This document shows positions 14,553-23,920 of a stretch of DNA of 64,000 bases, piece by piece (positions within the stretch are counted from its first letter, which is position 1; each line of letters begins with the position of its first letter). The DNA lies in assembly GCA_040752025.1 (NCBI GenBank), contig JBFMFR010000001.1, positions 222,706 through 286,705 on the forward strand, written 5' to 3'. The notes beneath the pieces are model-generated. The model was not told where the DNA came from, ran no database searches, and saw only the letters and a list, made by a program, of their open reading frames with translations. The translations under genes were made by a program, and so were the position numbers. The DNA comes from JBFMFR01 sp040752025 (lineage in GTDB: Bacteria > Chloroflexota > Anaerolineae > Anaerolineales > UBA4823).

Positions 14553-15956
14553 ATGGATAATAAATATCACATTTGGACCGAAGGTTGTCAGATGAACGTA
14601 GCCGACTCCTTGCGGGTGGCATCTGCCCTGGAACACCTGGGATACCAGCCCACGCGCCATGCGGAGGAGGCCCGGGTGATCGTTTTGAATACCTGTGTTG
14701 TGCGCCAAAGCGCCGAAGATAAAGCTTACGGGCGCCTGTACTCTTTGAGACCGCTCAAGCAAAAGCGCCCCGATCTGGTGATCAACTTGATGGGCTGCCT
14801 GGTAGGCGTCAAGGGTTACCAGCGTCTCAAAGAACGTTTTCCATATATAGACGTTTTTTCTCCCCCTTCTGATCCCGGCCCGCTGGTGGCTTTCCTGACT
14901 CAGGGTGAAACTCGCACCCAGGTGCAAAGCGAGATTCAGCAGCGCTTTGAAATCATGAATGGCGATCTGCGCCTGCCAGCAGCGGAACGCGGCAAACTGG
15001 TGACATCTTATGTGCCGGTGGTGTTGGGCTGCTCACATGCCTGTACATTTTGCATCATCCCTTACCGGCGTGGCGTGGAACGCAGCCGCCCGGTGGACGA
15101 GATTATCGCCGAAGCTCGCTCCCTGGCTGCGCAAGGCGTGAAGGAGATCACCCTGCTGGGGCAAATCGTGGATCGCTATGGCAAAAACATCCCAGGGGGA
15201 GAGGGCCTGGCCGATCTGCTGCGCCGGGTGCACCAGGTAGCTGGACTGGAGCGCATCCGTTTTTTAACCTCTCACCCCAACTGGATGACGGACGAGCTTT
15301 TGCGCACAGTCGCCGACCTGCCCAAGGTGATGCCACACATCGAAGTGCCAGTGCAGGCTGGTGATGATGAAGTCCTGACGAACATGCGCCGGGGTTACAG
15401 CGCAGACGATTATCGCCGCCTGGTGGAACGCATCCGGGAGCGCATCCCGGGCGTTTCGATCGCAACCGATATCATCGTGGGCTTCCCTGGCGAGACACAG
15501 GCCCAGTTCCAGCACACTTACGATCTACTGGAAGAACTGCGGCTGGATGTAGCTCACCTGGCGCGCTATTCACCGCGCCCGGGCACAGTTTCCGAGCGGC
15601 GCATGCCGGATGATGTTCCAGATCATGAAAAATGGCAGCGCTTCCGCGCCCTGGAAGAACAACAAGAGCGCATCGCCGGCGAAATCAATGCCCGATACCT
15701 GGGCGAAACTGTACCGGTGCTCTTCGAGGAGAAGGTGCGCGGACGCTGGCGCGGACGCACACCCACCAACAAGCTGGTCTTTGTGGAAACGCCTGAAAAC
15801 CTGCGCGCTCAGGTGCGTAATGTGACCATCACCTGGAGCGGCCCCTGGTCGATGCAGGCCATGCTGTTGCCAGCCCCGAACATTGCTGGTATCCTCCACG
15901 CAGGTCAAGGTGGAGATTCCGGCGAGGCCAGTTTCGCCGAAGCGCGCTCCGTATAA
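14553..15956 (+). CDS. miaB: tRNA-2-methylthio-N6-dimethylallyladenosine synthase (MiaB)
   Basis: A 467-residue methylthiotransferase. The N-terminal UPF0004 domain has three cluster cysteines (TEGCQMN, LNTCVV, LMGC). The radical SAM domain has CSHACTFC, matching CxxxCxxC, and the C-terminus carries a TRAM-like domain. It adds a methylthio group at position 37 of tRNAs reading UNN codons. The sequence TEGCQMN fits MiaB rather than RimO, whose separate homolog lies at 23921. The start at 14553 follows TATAAT closely, and no ribosome binding site is visible. Confidence 0.9.
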   Translation: MDNKYHIWTEGCQMNVADSLRVASALEHLGYQPTRHAEEARVIVLNTCVVRQSAEDKAYGRLYSLRPLKQKRPDLVINLMGCLVGVKGYQRLKERFPYIDVFSPPSDPGPLVAFLTQGETRTQVQSEIQQRFEIMNGDLRLPAAERGKLVTSYVPVVLGCSHACTFCIIPYRRGVERSRPVDEIIAEARSLAAQGVKEITLLGQIVDRYGKNIPGGEGLADLLRRVHQVAGLERIRFLTSHPNWMTDELLRTVADLPKVMPHIEVPVQAGDDEVLTNMRRGYSADDYRRLVERIRERIPGVSIATDIIVGFPGETQAQFQHTYDLLEELRLDVAHLARYSPRPGTVSERRMPDDVPDHEKWQRFRALEEQQERIAGEINARYLGETVPVLFEEKVRGRWRGRTPTNKLVFVETPENLRAQVRNVTITWSGPWSMQAMLLPAPNIAGILHAGQGGDSGEASFAEARSV

Positions 15957-16029
15957 ACGTGGTGCGTCTTCACAGACTTCCAGGTAGCTCTCATCTCCTA
16001 ACAATCAGGTCAGTTTTTCCCAGGGGAGA

Positions 16030-16058
16030 TTGCCTTACAGGTAGAATCATTGTATAAC
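16030..16058 (+). promoter_or_regulatory. Promoter of the large hybrid kinase gene
   Basis: TTGCCT at 16030-16035, a 17-bp spacer and TATAAC at 16053-16058, ending 17 bp before the ATG. It gives a leader of about 11 bases. Confidence 0.5.
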
Positions 16059-16075
16059 AGGGCAGGTTAGTTTCT

Positions 16076-19000
16076 ATGGTCTGGGTACAATTACCTTTTG
16101 TTCTGCTGCTCTTTCTGACAACGGCCATGGCAATCGCGATTGCCCTGTACGCTTTTCAGCGCAGGCGGACTCCAGGTGCATCCTATTTTGGATGCTTTAT
16201 GTTGGTGCTGGCTTTTTGGGCATTCGTCTATGCCCTTGAACTGTCTACCCCCATCCCCGAAGTTCAAACCCTGTGGCTTAGGATAAGATATCTCGGCATT
16301 CTGCCGCTCCCCGCCACTTTGTTATTGTTTGCACTGGCGTATAGCGGCCAGGGCAACTACATCACCCCGCGCCTCACCGCGCTGTTATGCATCGAACCTG
16401 CAATTACGATCCTGCTGATACTAACCAACCAACAGCATGGCCTATTCTGGCGCCAGATCACCTTGCAACAGATCGGCTCTTACTCGGGTTTACTGCTCTC
16501 CTATGGGCCTGTTTTCTGGGCCCATGCAGTGTACACCTACGCCATAATCACCCTGAGTATGGTGCCGTTGTTCAGGAACGCCACTCATCAAACAAACATC
16601 TCTTACCGAAAAATCCGCATTCTATTGTTGGGAATCCTCTCTCCTCTGCTGGCTAACGTTCTGACGCTTTTACACCTGTTCCCTTTGCCATTCCTGGATC
16701 TGACCCCGTTTTCGTTTTCTTTCTCCTGCCTGGCTACTTTTCTGGCCATCATTCAGATGAGATTTCTGGAGATTCTGCCAGCGGCTCAACACCTGCTTAC
16801 CGAGGAGATGCTGGATGGGGTTGTGGTTCTGGATAACCAGGATCGCATCCTCTATCTGAACAAAACTGCCCGAGAAATCCTGGCGGATTCAAAGAAAGAA
16901 GTCATCGGTCAATTCATCGGCAGTATCTATCCAGCCTGGAAACAACTGAGTTCACGATCTGCGGAAAGCCTGGCGGGAAATGCACCTGCTGGCCAACCCC
17001 ACCCACCAATCATCGTGGGGGCAGAACACGATGGACAGAGTTATGAAGTAGCACGCTCGCCGGTGAGAGATACCAGCAGCTTGCATGTTGGCAGTCTAGT
17101 CATCTGGCATAATGTCACACACAGCAAACACACAGAAACGCTGCTGCGTCGCCAGCTGGAAGAATTAACCATCCTGCATGCCATTGCTACCACTTGCGTA
17201 GAAGCCAGCGATGAAGGCACTCTGATCTCCAGCGTGATTCGTACGCTCTCAGAAGGCTTAGCGATCAGGAGCCTGGCGGTTTTCTTGATGGATGAAAATA
17301 GCGGTTTGCTATTGGCTCACCCTGTCTGTACTGAGTCCACCAGTGGCCGGCCAATCGCGCCCGTTGAACCAGGCCAGGGAAGTATTGGACAGGCCGCCCA
17401 AACGGGCGCTCTATGTTACATCCCGGATATTCAAAAAGCCAGCGATCGTCAAATACATCCTTACGCGCGCAGTGCGCTAAGCGTGCCGATCAGGACCAAG
17501 GCGCGGGTTATCGGAGTGCTATCTGCGGAGCGCGCTGAAATCGACGCATTTACTGCCGAAGACGAGCGCCTACTGGCTACTACGACCAGCCAATTAGCCA
17601 TCGCCCTTGAACGGCTACGTGCGGAGGACTCCGAGCACCGACGCGTTCAAGAACTGCTGGCTATCACCCGCATTGGCACCGAAATTGCTTCCTTGTTGGA
17701 TCAGCAGCAAGTTTTGGATTCAATCGTTCGCCATGCAGCCGAGATCTCCCGATCTGGTGCCAGTGGACTGTTCGCTTACCATCCGAACAGGCGTTTCTTC
17801 CTGGTAGCAGCTTATGGCGTAAACGAGGCTTTCATTGACAGAATCAATACAGAGGGAATTCCTCTGGAAGGGACAGCCGTTGGACGAGCCGTGGCAGAGC
17901 GCCGGCCATACCAGATACCCGATGTGCGTGAAGACCCAACCTATGCAACTCCCTCCGTGGCCAGCATGGAAAACATTCGTTCGATCCTGGCGCTACCCAT
18001 GCTGCGCGGCGAGGAAATTGTCGGCGGCATCGTTATCTGGCACCGCCAGCCGCGCAACTTTACGAAAGAGGAGGAATTGTTCCTGCAAGCGCTGGCCCAA
18101 CAGAGCGTCACAGCCATCGAAAACGCTCGTTTGTTCGCGCTGGAGCGTGAACAGCGCAAGTTCGCCGAAGTGCTGCGAGACACCGGTGCAGCTCTGACAG
18201 CTTCGCTTAACCTGGATGAAATCCTCGATCAATTGCTCGACCAGCTTGCCCGCCTGGTGCCTTACGATGCCGCCAATGTATCCTTGGTAGAGGAGGGCCA
18301 GGCCAGAGTGGTGCGCCAGCGCGGATATGAAACGATCAGCGAACGGTGTAGTCAGATCGTCGCCAATATGTCGCTGCCAATCGCTGCTACCCCCAATTTC
18401 CGGCGCATGTTCGAGACCCGGCAACCCATGGTCATCCCCGATACCAGTCACGATCCCGATTGGATTATGATCGACGATGAGGTTGGCGAACGCTCCTGGG
18501 CGGGGGCTCCGATCATCGTAAACGGCACAGTGATTGCATTCTTCTCGCTGGACAAGCACCAACTGGGTTTCTACCAGCCTGCTCAAAGCGAACAACTGGC
18601 TAACTTCGCCGGACAGGCCGGCTTAGCCCTGCAAAACGCCCTGTTGTTTGGTGAAACGCGCCGGCGCGCCTCACAGCAGGAGGCCATCAACCAGATTATT
18701 ACCGCGGCAGTTACCGCCCCCGACCTGCCCAGCCTGTTGGAAACGGCTCTGGATGTAGTCCTGGGAGTATTGGACGTGAATCAAGGTGGGCTATGGATCG
18801 CTGACCAGTACGCCCTACGCGGCTTGCCTGAATCCGTAGGCTACGCCAGCTCACAGTACGCGCAATTCACTGGAGATCGCTTCCCCCGAACAATCACGAT
18901 CCGGGACTGGCAGCAAGTACGCCCGGATGATCCATTGGCAAACTGGAAATCCCATATGCTGCAGTTCCACCTGCGCGCCATGTTGTTCGTTCCGGTGATG

Positions 19001-20680
19001 ATCGCCGGCAAGCGCATCGGGGCCATTTCCCTGGTTTCTCCTTCACCCCGGCAATGGACAGAAGACGAGGTCGCCCTGCTCGAAGCCGTAGGCAGGCAAC
19101 TGGGCAGCGCAGTAGAACGACTCGACTTGCTGGCAAAAACTCAGGAACAGGCTCGCCAGGTTCAACAGATCATCGATACCGTTCCGGAAGGGGTGCTGTT
19201 ATTGGACGCCGATAGGCGCATTATGCTGGCGAACCCGAGCGCCTGGCAGAATCTGTCCTACCTGGTGGAACAAATACAATTCGAACAAAACGGAGAAGGC
19301 CCACGCCTCTCCCATTTAGCTGGTTGGCCGATTGAGACCTTAATGAAGGCCAGTTCCGAAGAAAACTGGCAAACCCTGACAAGCCTGCCAGGCACCGAGG
19401 CTAACGCCCCACAGCGAATCTTCGAAGTGGCCGCGCGTCCGGTAGAAGCTGAAAGTCGCTCGGCTGGTTGGGTGCTCGTCCTACGAGATGTGACGATCGA
19501 GAGGGAAAACCAGGTAAAAGCCCAAATGCAGGAGCGCCTGGCAACTGTGGGCCAGTTGGCTGCTGGTATTGCACACGATTTCAATAACATCCTGGCGGCC
19601 ATCCTGGTGTACGTTGACTTGCTGGCTATGGAGCCCAGCCAATCGAATACTGACCGTGAGCGTTTGCATATTGTCCAGCACCAGATCCAGCGCGCCGCCA
19701 GCCTGATCCGGCAAATCCTGGATTTCAGCCGGCGCTCCGTCATGGAAGAAATCCACCTCGATTTGCTGCCTTTCCTCAAAGAGCTGGAGAAACTGCTGGC
19801 ACGCCTGTTGCCGGAAAATATTCGCCTATCCCTGGCTTACCAGCCCGGGACCTACCAGGTAAAAGCCGACCCCACGCGCCTGCAGCAGGCTTTGATGAAC
19901 ATCTCGCTCAACGCGCGCGATGCCATGCCTAACGGCGGCACACTGCACTACGAGCTGGAAAAGGTATCCATCGCCCCAGGAGATAAACTCCCCGTGCCAG
20001 ACCTTTCAGCCTCCGACGCAACCAGCGGCGAGTGGATCCGCATCCGCATCCGAGATACTGGCACCGGTATGCCGGCAGAAATCTTGCCGCGCATCTTCGA
20101 TCCCTTCTTCACAACGAAGCCTGTGGGACAGGGGACCGGCCTGGGGCTGGCGCAAGTATACGGAATTATCAAGCAACATCGTGGCAGCATCGATGTGCAT
20201 AGCAAACCGGGTGAAGGCAGCACCTTTGTCCTCTACCTGCCAGCTTTACAACTCGAGCCCAGGCTCAGCGAGGAAAGCTATGCCATGGTTCGAGAGCCTA
20301 CCAAGCTGGGGTCAGGCGAGACTGTCATGGTAGTTGAAGATGATCCAGCCACCTGCCAGGCAGTCACGGTGCTATTAGAAAATCAGAACTTTAGCGTTAT
20401 CACCGCATCCAACGGCAAGCAAGCGCTGCAAGTTTATGAAAACAGCGGCGATGAAATCTCTCTGGTAGTAAGCGATGTCGTTATGCCCGAGATGGGCGGG
20501 GTAGCGCTCTACCAGGCTTTACAAGCCAGGCGTCCCGGGCTCAAGGTATTATTTATCACAGGCCATCCGTTGGATATAGAAAACCAGGTGTTGCTAGAAG
20601 AGGGGTGTGTCCTTTGGCTGCAGAAGCCCTTCTCCGCACACCAATTCAACGCGGCGTTGAGCAAAATTCTCAAAACCTAG
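16076..20680 (+). CDS. Hybrid histidine kinase: 7TM, PAS, four GAF, PAS, HisKA, HATPase, receiver
   Basis: A 1534-residue sensor. About seven membrane helices in the first 225 residues match the '7TM region of histidine kinase' sensor type. A PAS domain follows (~235-340), then four GAF-like domains (~355-1010), a second PAS domain (~1015-1135), HisKA with the phospho-accepting His in AAGIAHDFNNILA, a HATPase domain (NISLNARDAMPNGG, RDTGTGMP, GQGTGLGLAQVYG) and a C-terminal receiver with Asp in VVSDVVMPEMGG. All catalytic boxes are intact. GAF sensors imply binding of small ligands such as cyclic nucleotides or redox cofactors. The stop codon overlaps the recO stop by 4 bp on the opposite strand. 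No partner response regulator is adjacent. Confidence 0.92.
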   Translation: MVWVQLPFVLLLFLTTAMAIAIALYAFQRRRTPGASYFGCFMLVLAFWAFVYALELSTPIPEVQTLWLRIRYLGILPLPATLLLFALAYSGQGNYITPRLTALLCIEPAITILLILTNQQHGLFWRQITLQQIGSYSGLLLSYGPVFWAHAVYTYAIITLSMVPLFRNATHQTNISYRKIRILLLGILSPLLANVLTLLHLFPLPFLDLTPFSFSFSCLATFLAIIQMRFLEILPAAQHLLTEEMLDGVVVLDNQDRILYLNKTAREILADSKKEVIGQFIGSIYPAWKQLSSRSAESLAGNAPAGQPHPPIIVGAEHDGQSYEVARSPVRDTSSLHVGSLVIWHNVTHSKHTETLLRRQLEELTILHAIATTCVEASDEGTLISSVIRTLSEGLAIRSLAVFLMDENSGLLLAHPVCTESTSGRPIAPVEPGQGSIGQAAQTGALCYIPDIQKASDRQIHPYARSALSVPIRTKARVIGVLSAERAEIDAFTAEDERLLATTTSQLAIALERLRAEDSEHRRVQELLAITRIGTEIASLLDQQQVLDSIVRHAAEISRSGASGLFAYHPNRRFFLVAAYGVNEAFIDRINTEGIPLEGTAVGRAVAERRPYQIPDVREDPTYATPSVASMENIRSILALPMLRGEEIVGGIVIWHRQPRNFTKEEELFLQALAQQSVTAIENARLFALEREQRKFAEVLRDTGAALTASLNLDEILDQLLDQLARLVPYDAANVSLVEEGQARVVRQRGYETISERCSQIVANMSLPIAATPNFRRMFETRQPMVIPDTSHDPDWIMIDDEVGERSWAGAPIIVNGTVIAFFSLDKHQLGFYQPAQSEQLANFAGQAGLALQNALLFGETRRRASQQEAINQIITAAVTAPDLPSLLETALDVVLGVLDVNQGGLWIADQYALRGLPESVGYASSQYAQFTGDRFPRTITIRDWQQVRPDDPLANWKSHMLQFHLRAMLFVPVMIAGKRIGAISLVSPSPRQWTEDEVALLEAVGRQLGSAVERLDLLAKTQEQARQVQQIIDTVPEGVLLLDADRRIMLANPSAWQNLSYLVEQIQFEQNGEGPRLSHLAGWPIETLMKASSEENWQTLTSLPGTEANAPQRIFEVAARPVEAESRSAGWVLVLRDVTIERENQVKAQMQERLATVGQLAAGIAHDFNNILAAILVYVDLLAMEPSQSNTDRERLHIVQHQIQRAASLIRQILDFSRRSVMEEIHLDLLPFLKELEKLLARLLPENIRLSLAYQPGTYQVKADPTRLQQALMNISLNARDAMPNGGTLHYELEKVSIAPGDKLPVPDLSASDATSGEWIRIRIRDTGTGMPAEILPRIFDPFFTTKPVGQGTGLGLAQVYGIIKQHRGSIDVHSKPGEGSTFVLYLPALQLEPRLSEESYAMVREPTKLGSGETVMVVEDDPATCQAVTVLLENQNFSVITASNGKQALQVYENSGDEISLVVSDVVMPEMGGVALYQALQARRPGLKVLFITGHPLDIENQVLLEEGCVLWLQKPFSAHQFNAALSKILKT

Positions 20681-21513
20681 GGGTCTTCTACGCCCCTTCG
20701 TATCCTGCGTAAAAAAGCCGGGGTGTTCAAGCCGCGCTCCAAATGATAAGTCAGGTAATGCTGCACGATAACTTCCAGCTCACGGCTGAGATCAGGGGTT
20801 AACCTGGCCCGCGCCGCATTAGAAAAGTTGCTGCGCTGAAAATGACGCAAATACTTGAGCGCCTGCATAGAAATGGGCCAGGATCCGTTCACCTGTAAGC
20901 CACAATTGGGACATAAAACGCCGCCCAACTGGGCCGAGAAATACTGGTCTTGAGGCCGGATCTCATTTCCACATTGGGCACAGGCAAACAATTGAGGGCG
21001 AAATCCGACAAAGTCCAATAAGCGGACTTCGTAGAAACGCACGACCAGGTCCAGATCAAGCGGCTGGCACAGGCGGGACAGTGTGTTCACCAATAACTGG
21101 TACAGACCACGGTGTTCCCCCTCTTCATAAGTAAAGCGGTCCAACAATTCCACAACATAGGAAGCATAAGTTGTGCGCAACAGATCATCACGCAGCGCTA
21201 AGTAAGCATCCACCGTCTCCGCCTGGGTAACAATCGGCATATCCCGCCCGCGCGCCAGGAGTAAATTGGAGCGCGTGAAAGGTTCCAGATGCCCCGCTTT
21301 GCGCGAGCGCGGTTTACGCACCCCTTTGGCGATGGCGCGCATCTTCCCCAACTCCTGGCTGAACAACCAGAGCAGACGGTCGGCTTCGCCCCAATCACTG
21401 TGGCGGAGTACAACCGCCTCCACACGAAAGAGGCGCTGGCGCTGAATGCTGCTGGCCTGGACGCTTCCCGGTGATGGGGTTTGTTCTGCGGCATCATGAT
21501 CTTGAGGGGGCAT
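20677..21513 (-). CDS. recO: DNA repair protein RecO
   Basis: A 278-residue RecO. The N-terminal OB-fold (FRVEAVVLRHSDWGEADRLLWLFS) is followed by the helical domain and a zinc site (CAQCG, CPNCG). RecO loads RecA onto SSB-coated DNA with RecR and is cytoplasmic. The first 25 residues are a non-conserved extension, so the real start may be internal. It lies divergent to rplI and converges on the large hybrid kinase with a 4-bp overlap. Confidence 0.9.
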   Translation of the reverse strand: MPPQDHDAAEQTPSPGSVQASSIQRQRLFRVEAVVLRHSDWGEADRLLWLFSQELGKMRAIAKGVRKPRSRKAGHLEPFTRSNLLLARGRDMPIVTQAETVDAYLALRDDLLRTTYASYVVELLDRFTYEEGEHRGLYQLLVNTLSRLCQPLDLDLVVRFYEVRLLDFVGFRPQLFACAQCGNEIRPQDQYFSAQLGGVLCPNCGLQVNGSWPISMQALKYLRHFQRSNFSNAARARLTPDLSRELEVIVQHYLTYHLERGLNTPAFLRRIRRGVEDP

Positions 21514-21556
21514 GTGGAAGATTATATCAAAATCCCCCGGCGGTGCTCCAAATTTG

Positions 21557-21585
21557 TTGACGCCTGGCGCTCATTCTGGTAAAAT
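21557..21585 (+). promoter_or_regulatory. Promoter of rplI
   Basis: TTGACG at 21557-21562, a 17-bp spacer and TAAAAT at 21580-21585. The start site would be about 110 bp before the rplI ATG, leaving a GC-rich leader (21592-21700) that could fold. No known L9 leader motif is recognised. Confidence 0.65.
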
Positions 21586-21701
21586 CAGCCCGCTTTGGGC
21601 GTTGTACCCTTCGCCCAGGCAGGTCGCGCTTCAGCGACTTATCCACACGGGTCGCGGCACTATCACGCCCGCGCCCAATTTAGCTGAAAGGGCTTGTTCA
21701 C

Positions 21702-22265
21702 ATGAAAGTACTATTGGTCAAAGATGTTTACAAACTGGGCCGTGCTGGCGACGTCAAACGCGTTGCCGATGGCTATGGCCGCAACTACCTGATCCCGCAG
21801 GGCCTGGCTGTGCTGGCAACAGCCGGCGCACTCAAACAGGTTGAACATATCCGCACTCAGGCCGACACCAGGCGCGCCATCCTGAACAAAGAAATGGGTG
21901 GAGTGGCTGAGGTTCTCTCTAAACTCACCCTGTCTTTCGCCGCCAAGGCAGGCGAAACTGGCAAGCTGTATGGCTCCATCACGCCCCAGATGATCACAGA
22001 TCAAATCCAACAGAAAGCCAACTTAGAGATCAGCCGGCGCCAGATCGACCTGGAGCCCATCCGCACGTTGGGCACGCACAAAGTGCATATTCGTCTCACG
22101 ATGGACCTGGTCCCAGAGATCACCGTGATCGTTCATCGCGAAGGTGAGGCCATCTCTGCTGTATCAGACGAAGTACCGCAAGCTGACGAAGACCAGGCGC
22201 CAGCCGAAGTTGCCGCTGCCGCAGAACCAGAAGAAATCGCCGAAGTACCTGCCAGCGAATCCTGA
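21702..22265 (+). CDS. rplI: Large ribosomal subunit protein bL9 with acidic C-terminal extension
   Basis: A 187-residue L9. The N-terminal domain is characteristic (MKVLLVKDVYKLGRAGDVK, then VADGYGRNYLIPQGLA), followed by the long connecting helix and the C-terminal domain (FAAKAGETGKLYGSIT). The last ~37 residues are an acidic Ala/Glu-rich tail beyond the usual ~150-residue length. It binds 23S rRNA and helps reading-frame fidelity. The ribosome binding site AAAGGG precedes the ATG. Confidence 0.96.
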   Translation: MKVLLVKDVYKLGRAGDVKRVADGYGRNYLIPQGLAVLATAGALKQVEHIRTQADTRRAILNKEMGGVAEVLSKLTLSFAAKAGETGKLYGSITPQMITDQIQQKANLEISRRQIDLEPIRTLGTHKVHIRLTMDLVPEITVIVHREGEAISAVSDEVPQADEDQAPAEVAAAAEPEEIAEVPASES

Positions 22266-22344
22266 GGATCGGAAGAGGTTCACAGCGAGTAATTGCAACA
22301 TGCCTTGATTTTGCCCGGGTTAGAATCGCTAAGCGAAGCCCTTT

Positions 22345-22412
22345 GTACCGGCCCGCGATCAGGAGATGTCGATAGTGGACTTCGTTCGATCTCAGGCCGG
22401 TACTGCTTTTCT
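22345..22412 (+). terminator. Intrinsic terminator after rplI
   Basis: GTACCGGCC at 22345-22353 pairs with GGCCGGTAC at 22395-22403, followed by TGCTTTTCTC. The 41-bp loop can fold further. It lies 80 bp past the rplI stop and 20 bp before the next gene, so it separates the two units or attenuates the next one. Confidence 0.6.
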
Positions 22413-22432
22413 CTCCGGATGAAATCCATCTT

Positions 22433-23872
22433 ATGAGCACCACAGTCGGCCAAAAACTACAACAAGCCCGCCAGGGACGCGCTCTTACGCTCGAACAAGT
22501 TGCACAAGCAACTTATATTCGCGTTCACTACCTGCAAGCGATGGAACAAGGCGATTTCCACCTGATCCCGTCCAGAACGCAAGCGCGGGGGTTTTTACGC
22601 GCTTATGCCGAATTTCTGGGCATGGATGCCGAAGCGCTACTGGCCGAACTAGAACCGGGATCGCGAAGCGCGGAGGCTGTAAATCGGGCTCCAACCAGAA
22701 CTTCTCAGCAGCAAGATATCTCAGGTCGCTCAACGGGCCGCTCCGAGCAGCCACGCTACCAACCACCCTCATCCGAGTCTGGCCCAAGCGAAATCGAGGC
22801 AGTGCTTCCCCAAGAAGAACCGGGGAACAACTCTGAGGTCGAACTCACCGAAAGCGCATCCAGCGCCAGGCCTCTATCCCCACCCCCAGCTCAAAGCGCC
22901 GCAGCCCGCGCTTTCATCGACATAGGCCAGATGCTAAAGCGACAGCGCGAACTTTTGGGCATCTCACTGGATGATGTGGAACGCCATACGCACCTGCGCC
23001 AGTATTACCTGAAAGCCCTGGAAGCCGGCGATTTGGATAATTTGCCCTCGCCTGTTCAAGGACGAGGCATGCTAAACAACTATGCGGTCTTCTTGGGGTT
23101 GGACCCCGATCCGGTACTGCTGCGTTTCGCTGAAGGGTTGCAAGCCCGCCTGGCAATCCAACCCGGGCAAAACCTGCAGAGCGCGGGCTCGATGGAGGCC
23201 AGTTCAGTGAGCGTGCGCAAACCCGGATTGCCCATGCGCTTGCGACGCATCTTTTCTGGCGATGTGCTAATCGGCGTCGCTCTGGTGGTGTTCCTGGCTT
23301 TGTTCGCCGGTTGGGGCGCCATACGCATCTTCACCATGCGCACCGAGCAGGCCCCGACCGCCACTGCGCCATCGATTGCCGATGTTTTACTGGCAACGCC
23401 CACCGCAACGGCGTCTTACACCCCCCTGCCGCCCACGCCAACTAACTCAGCTCTGCTGCCTCCGTTTCTCTCCACGAATGCGCTAGGGGATGAACTTCCT
23501 CCCGAGGCTCAGGGCAAAGTGCAGGTATATATCGCCGTGCAGCAACGCGCCTGGATGCGCATCATCGTGGATGGCAATACCGAATTCGAAGGGCGGGTGA
23601 TCCCTGGTAGTGCTTACCCGTTCGTCGGCAGCTCCCAGATCGAAGTGCTCACCAGCAATGGCGCAGCCTTACGGATCTACTTCAACCAGCGCGACCTGGG
23701 CATGCTTGGCTCTTTTGGCCAGGTGGTCAACCAGGTTTTCACGATACAAGGCATCCTGACCCCCACCCCAACGATTACGATGACCCCCACGGCCACGCAG
23801 CCAGCTACAGCCACACCCACTGCCACCGCTACGCCCCGGCCTGGAACAGCCACCGCGCCGGCTTTGCCATAG
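22433..23872 (+). CDS. RodZ-like cell-shape protein with two HTH domains
   Basis: A 479-residue membrane protein. It carries two XRE/HTH_25 domains of the RodZ type at about 3-80 (VGQKLQQARQGRALTLEQV) and 162-240 (IGQMLKRQRELLGISLDDV). One membrane helix follows at about 277-300, then a DUF4115-like external domain (VQVYIAVQQRAWMRIIVDG) and a Thr/Pro/Ala-rich tail. RodZ links the MreB cytoskeleton to the membrane. A single HTH domain is standard, so the tandem copy is unusual. It may contribute to nucleoid or division control. Start ATG at 22433, 21 bp after the terminator hairpin. Confidence 0.85.
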   Translation: MSTTVGQKLQQARQGRALTLEQVAQATYIRVHYLQAMEQGDFHLIPSRTQARGFLRAYAEFLGMDAEALLAELEPGSRSAEAVNRAPTRTSQQQDISGRSTGRSEQPRYQPPSSESGPSEIEAVLPQEEPGNNSEVELTESASSARPLSPPPAQSAAARAFIDIGQMLKRQRELLGISLDDVERHTHLRQYYLKALEAGDLDNLPSPVQGRGMLNNYAVFLGLDPDPVLLRFAEGLQARLAIQPGQNLQSAGSMEASSVSVRKPGLPMRLRRIFSGDVLIGVALVVFLALFAGWGAIRIFTMRTEQAPTATAPSIADVLLATPTATASYTPLPPTPTNSALLPPFLSTNALGDELPPEAQGKVQVYIAVQQRAWMRIIVDGNTEFEGRVIPGSAYPFVGSSQIEVLTSNGAALRIYFNQRDLGMLGSFGQVVNQVFTIQGILTPTPTITMTPTATQPATATPTATATPRPGTATAPALP

Positions 23873-23920
23873 CCGTTTTGATTCAGATAAAGCTTCTTTT
23901 ATTTTACAGGTATCCTCCCT

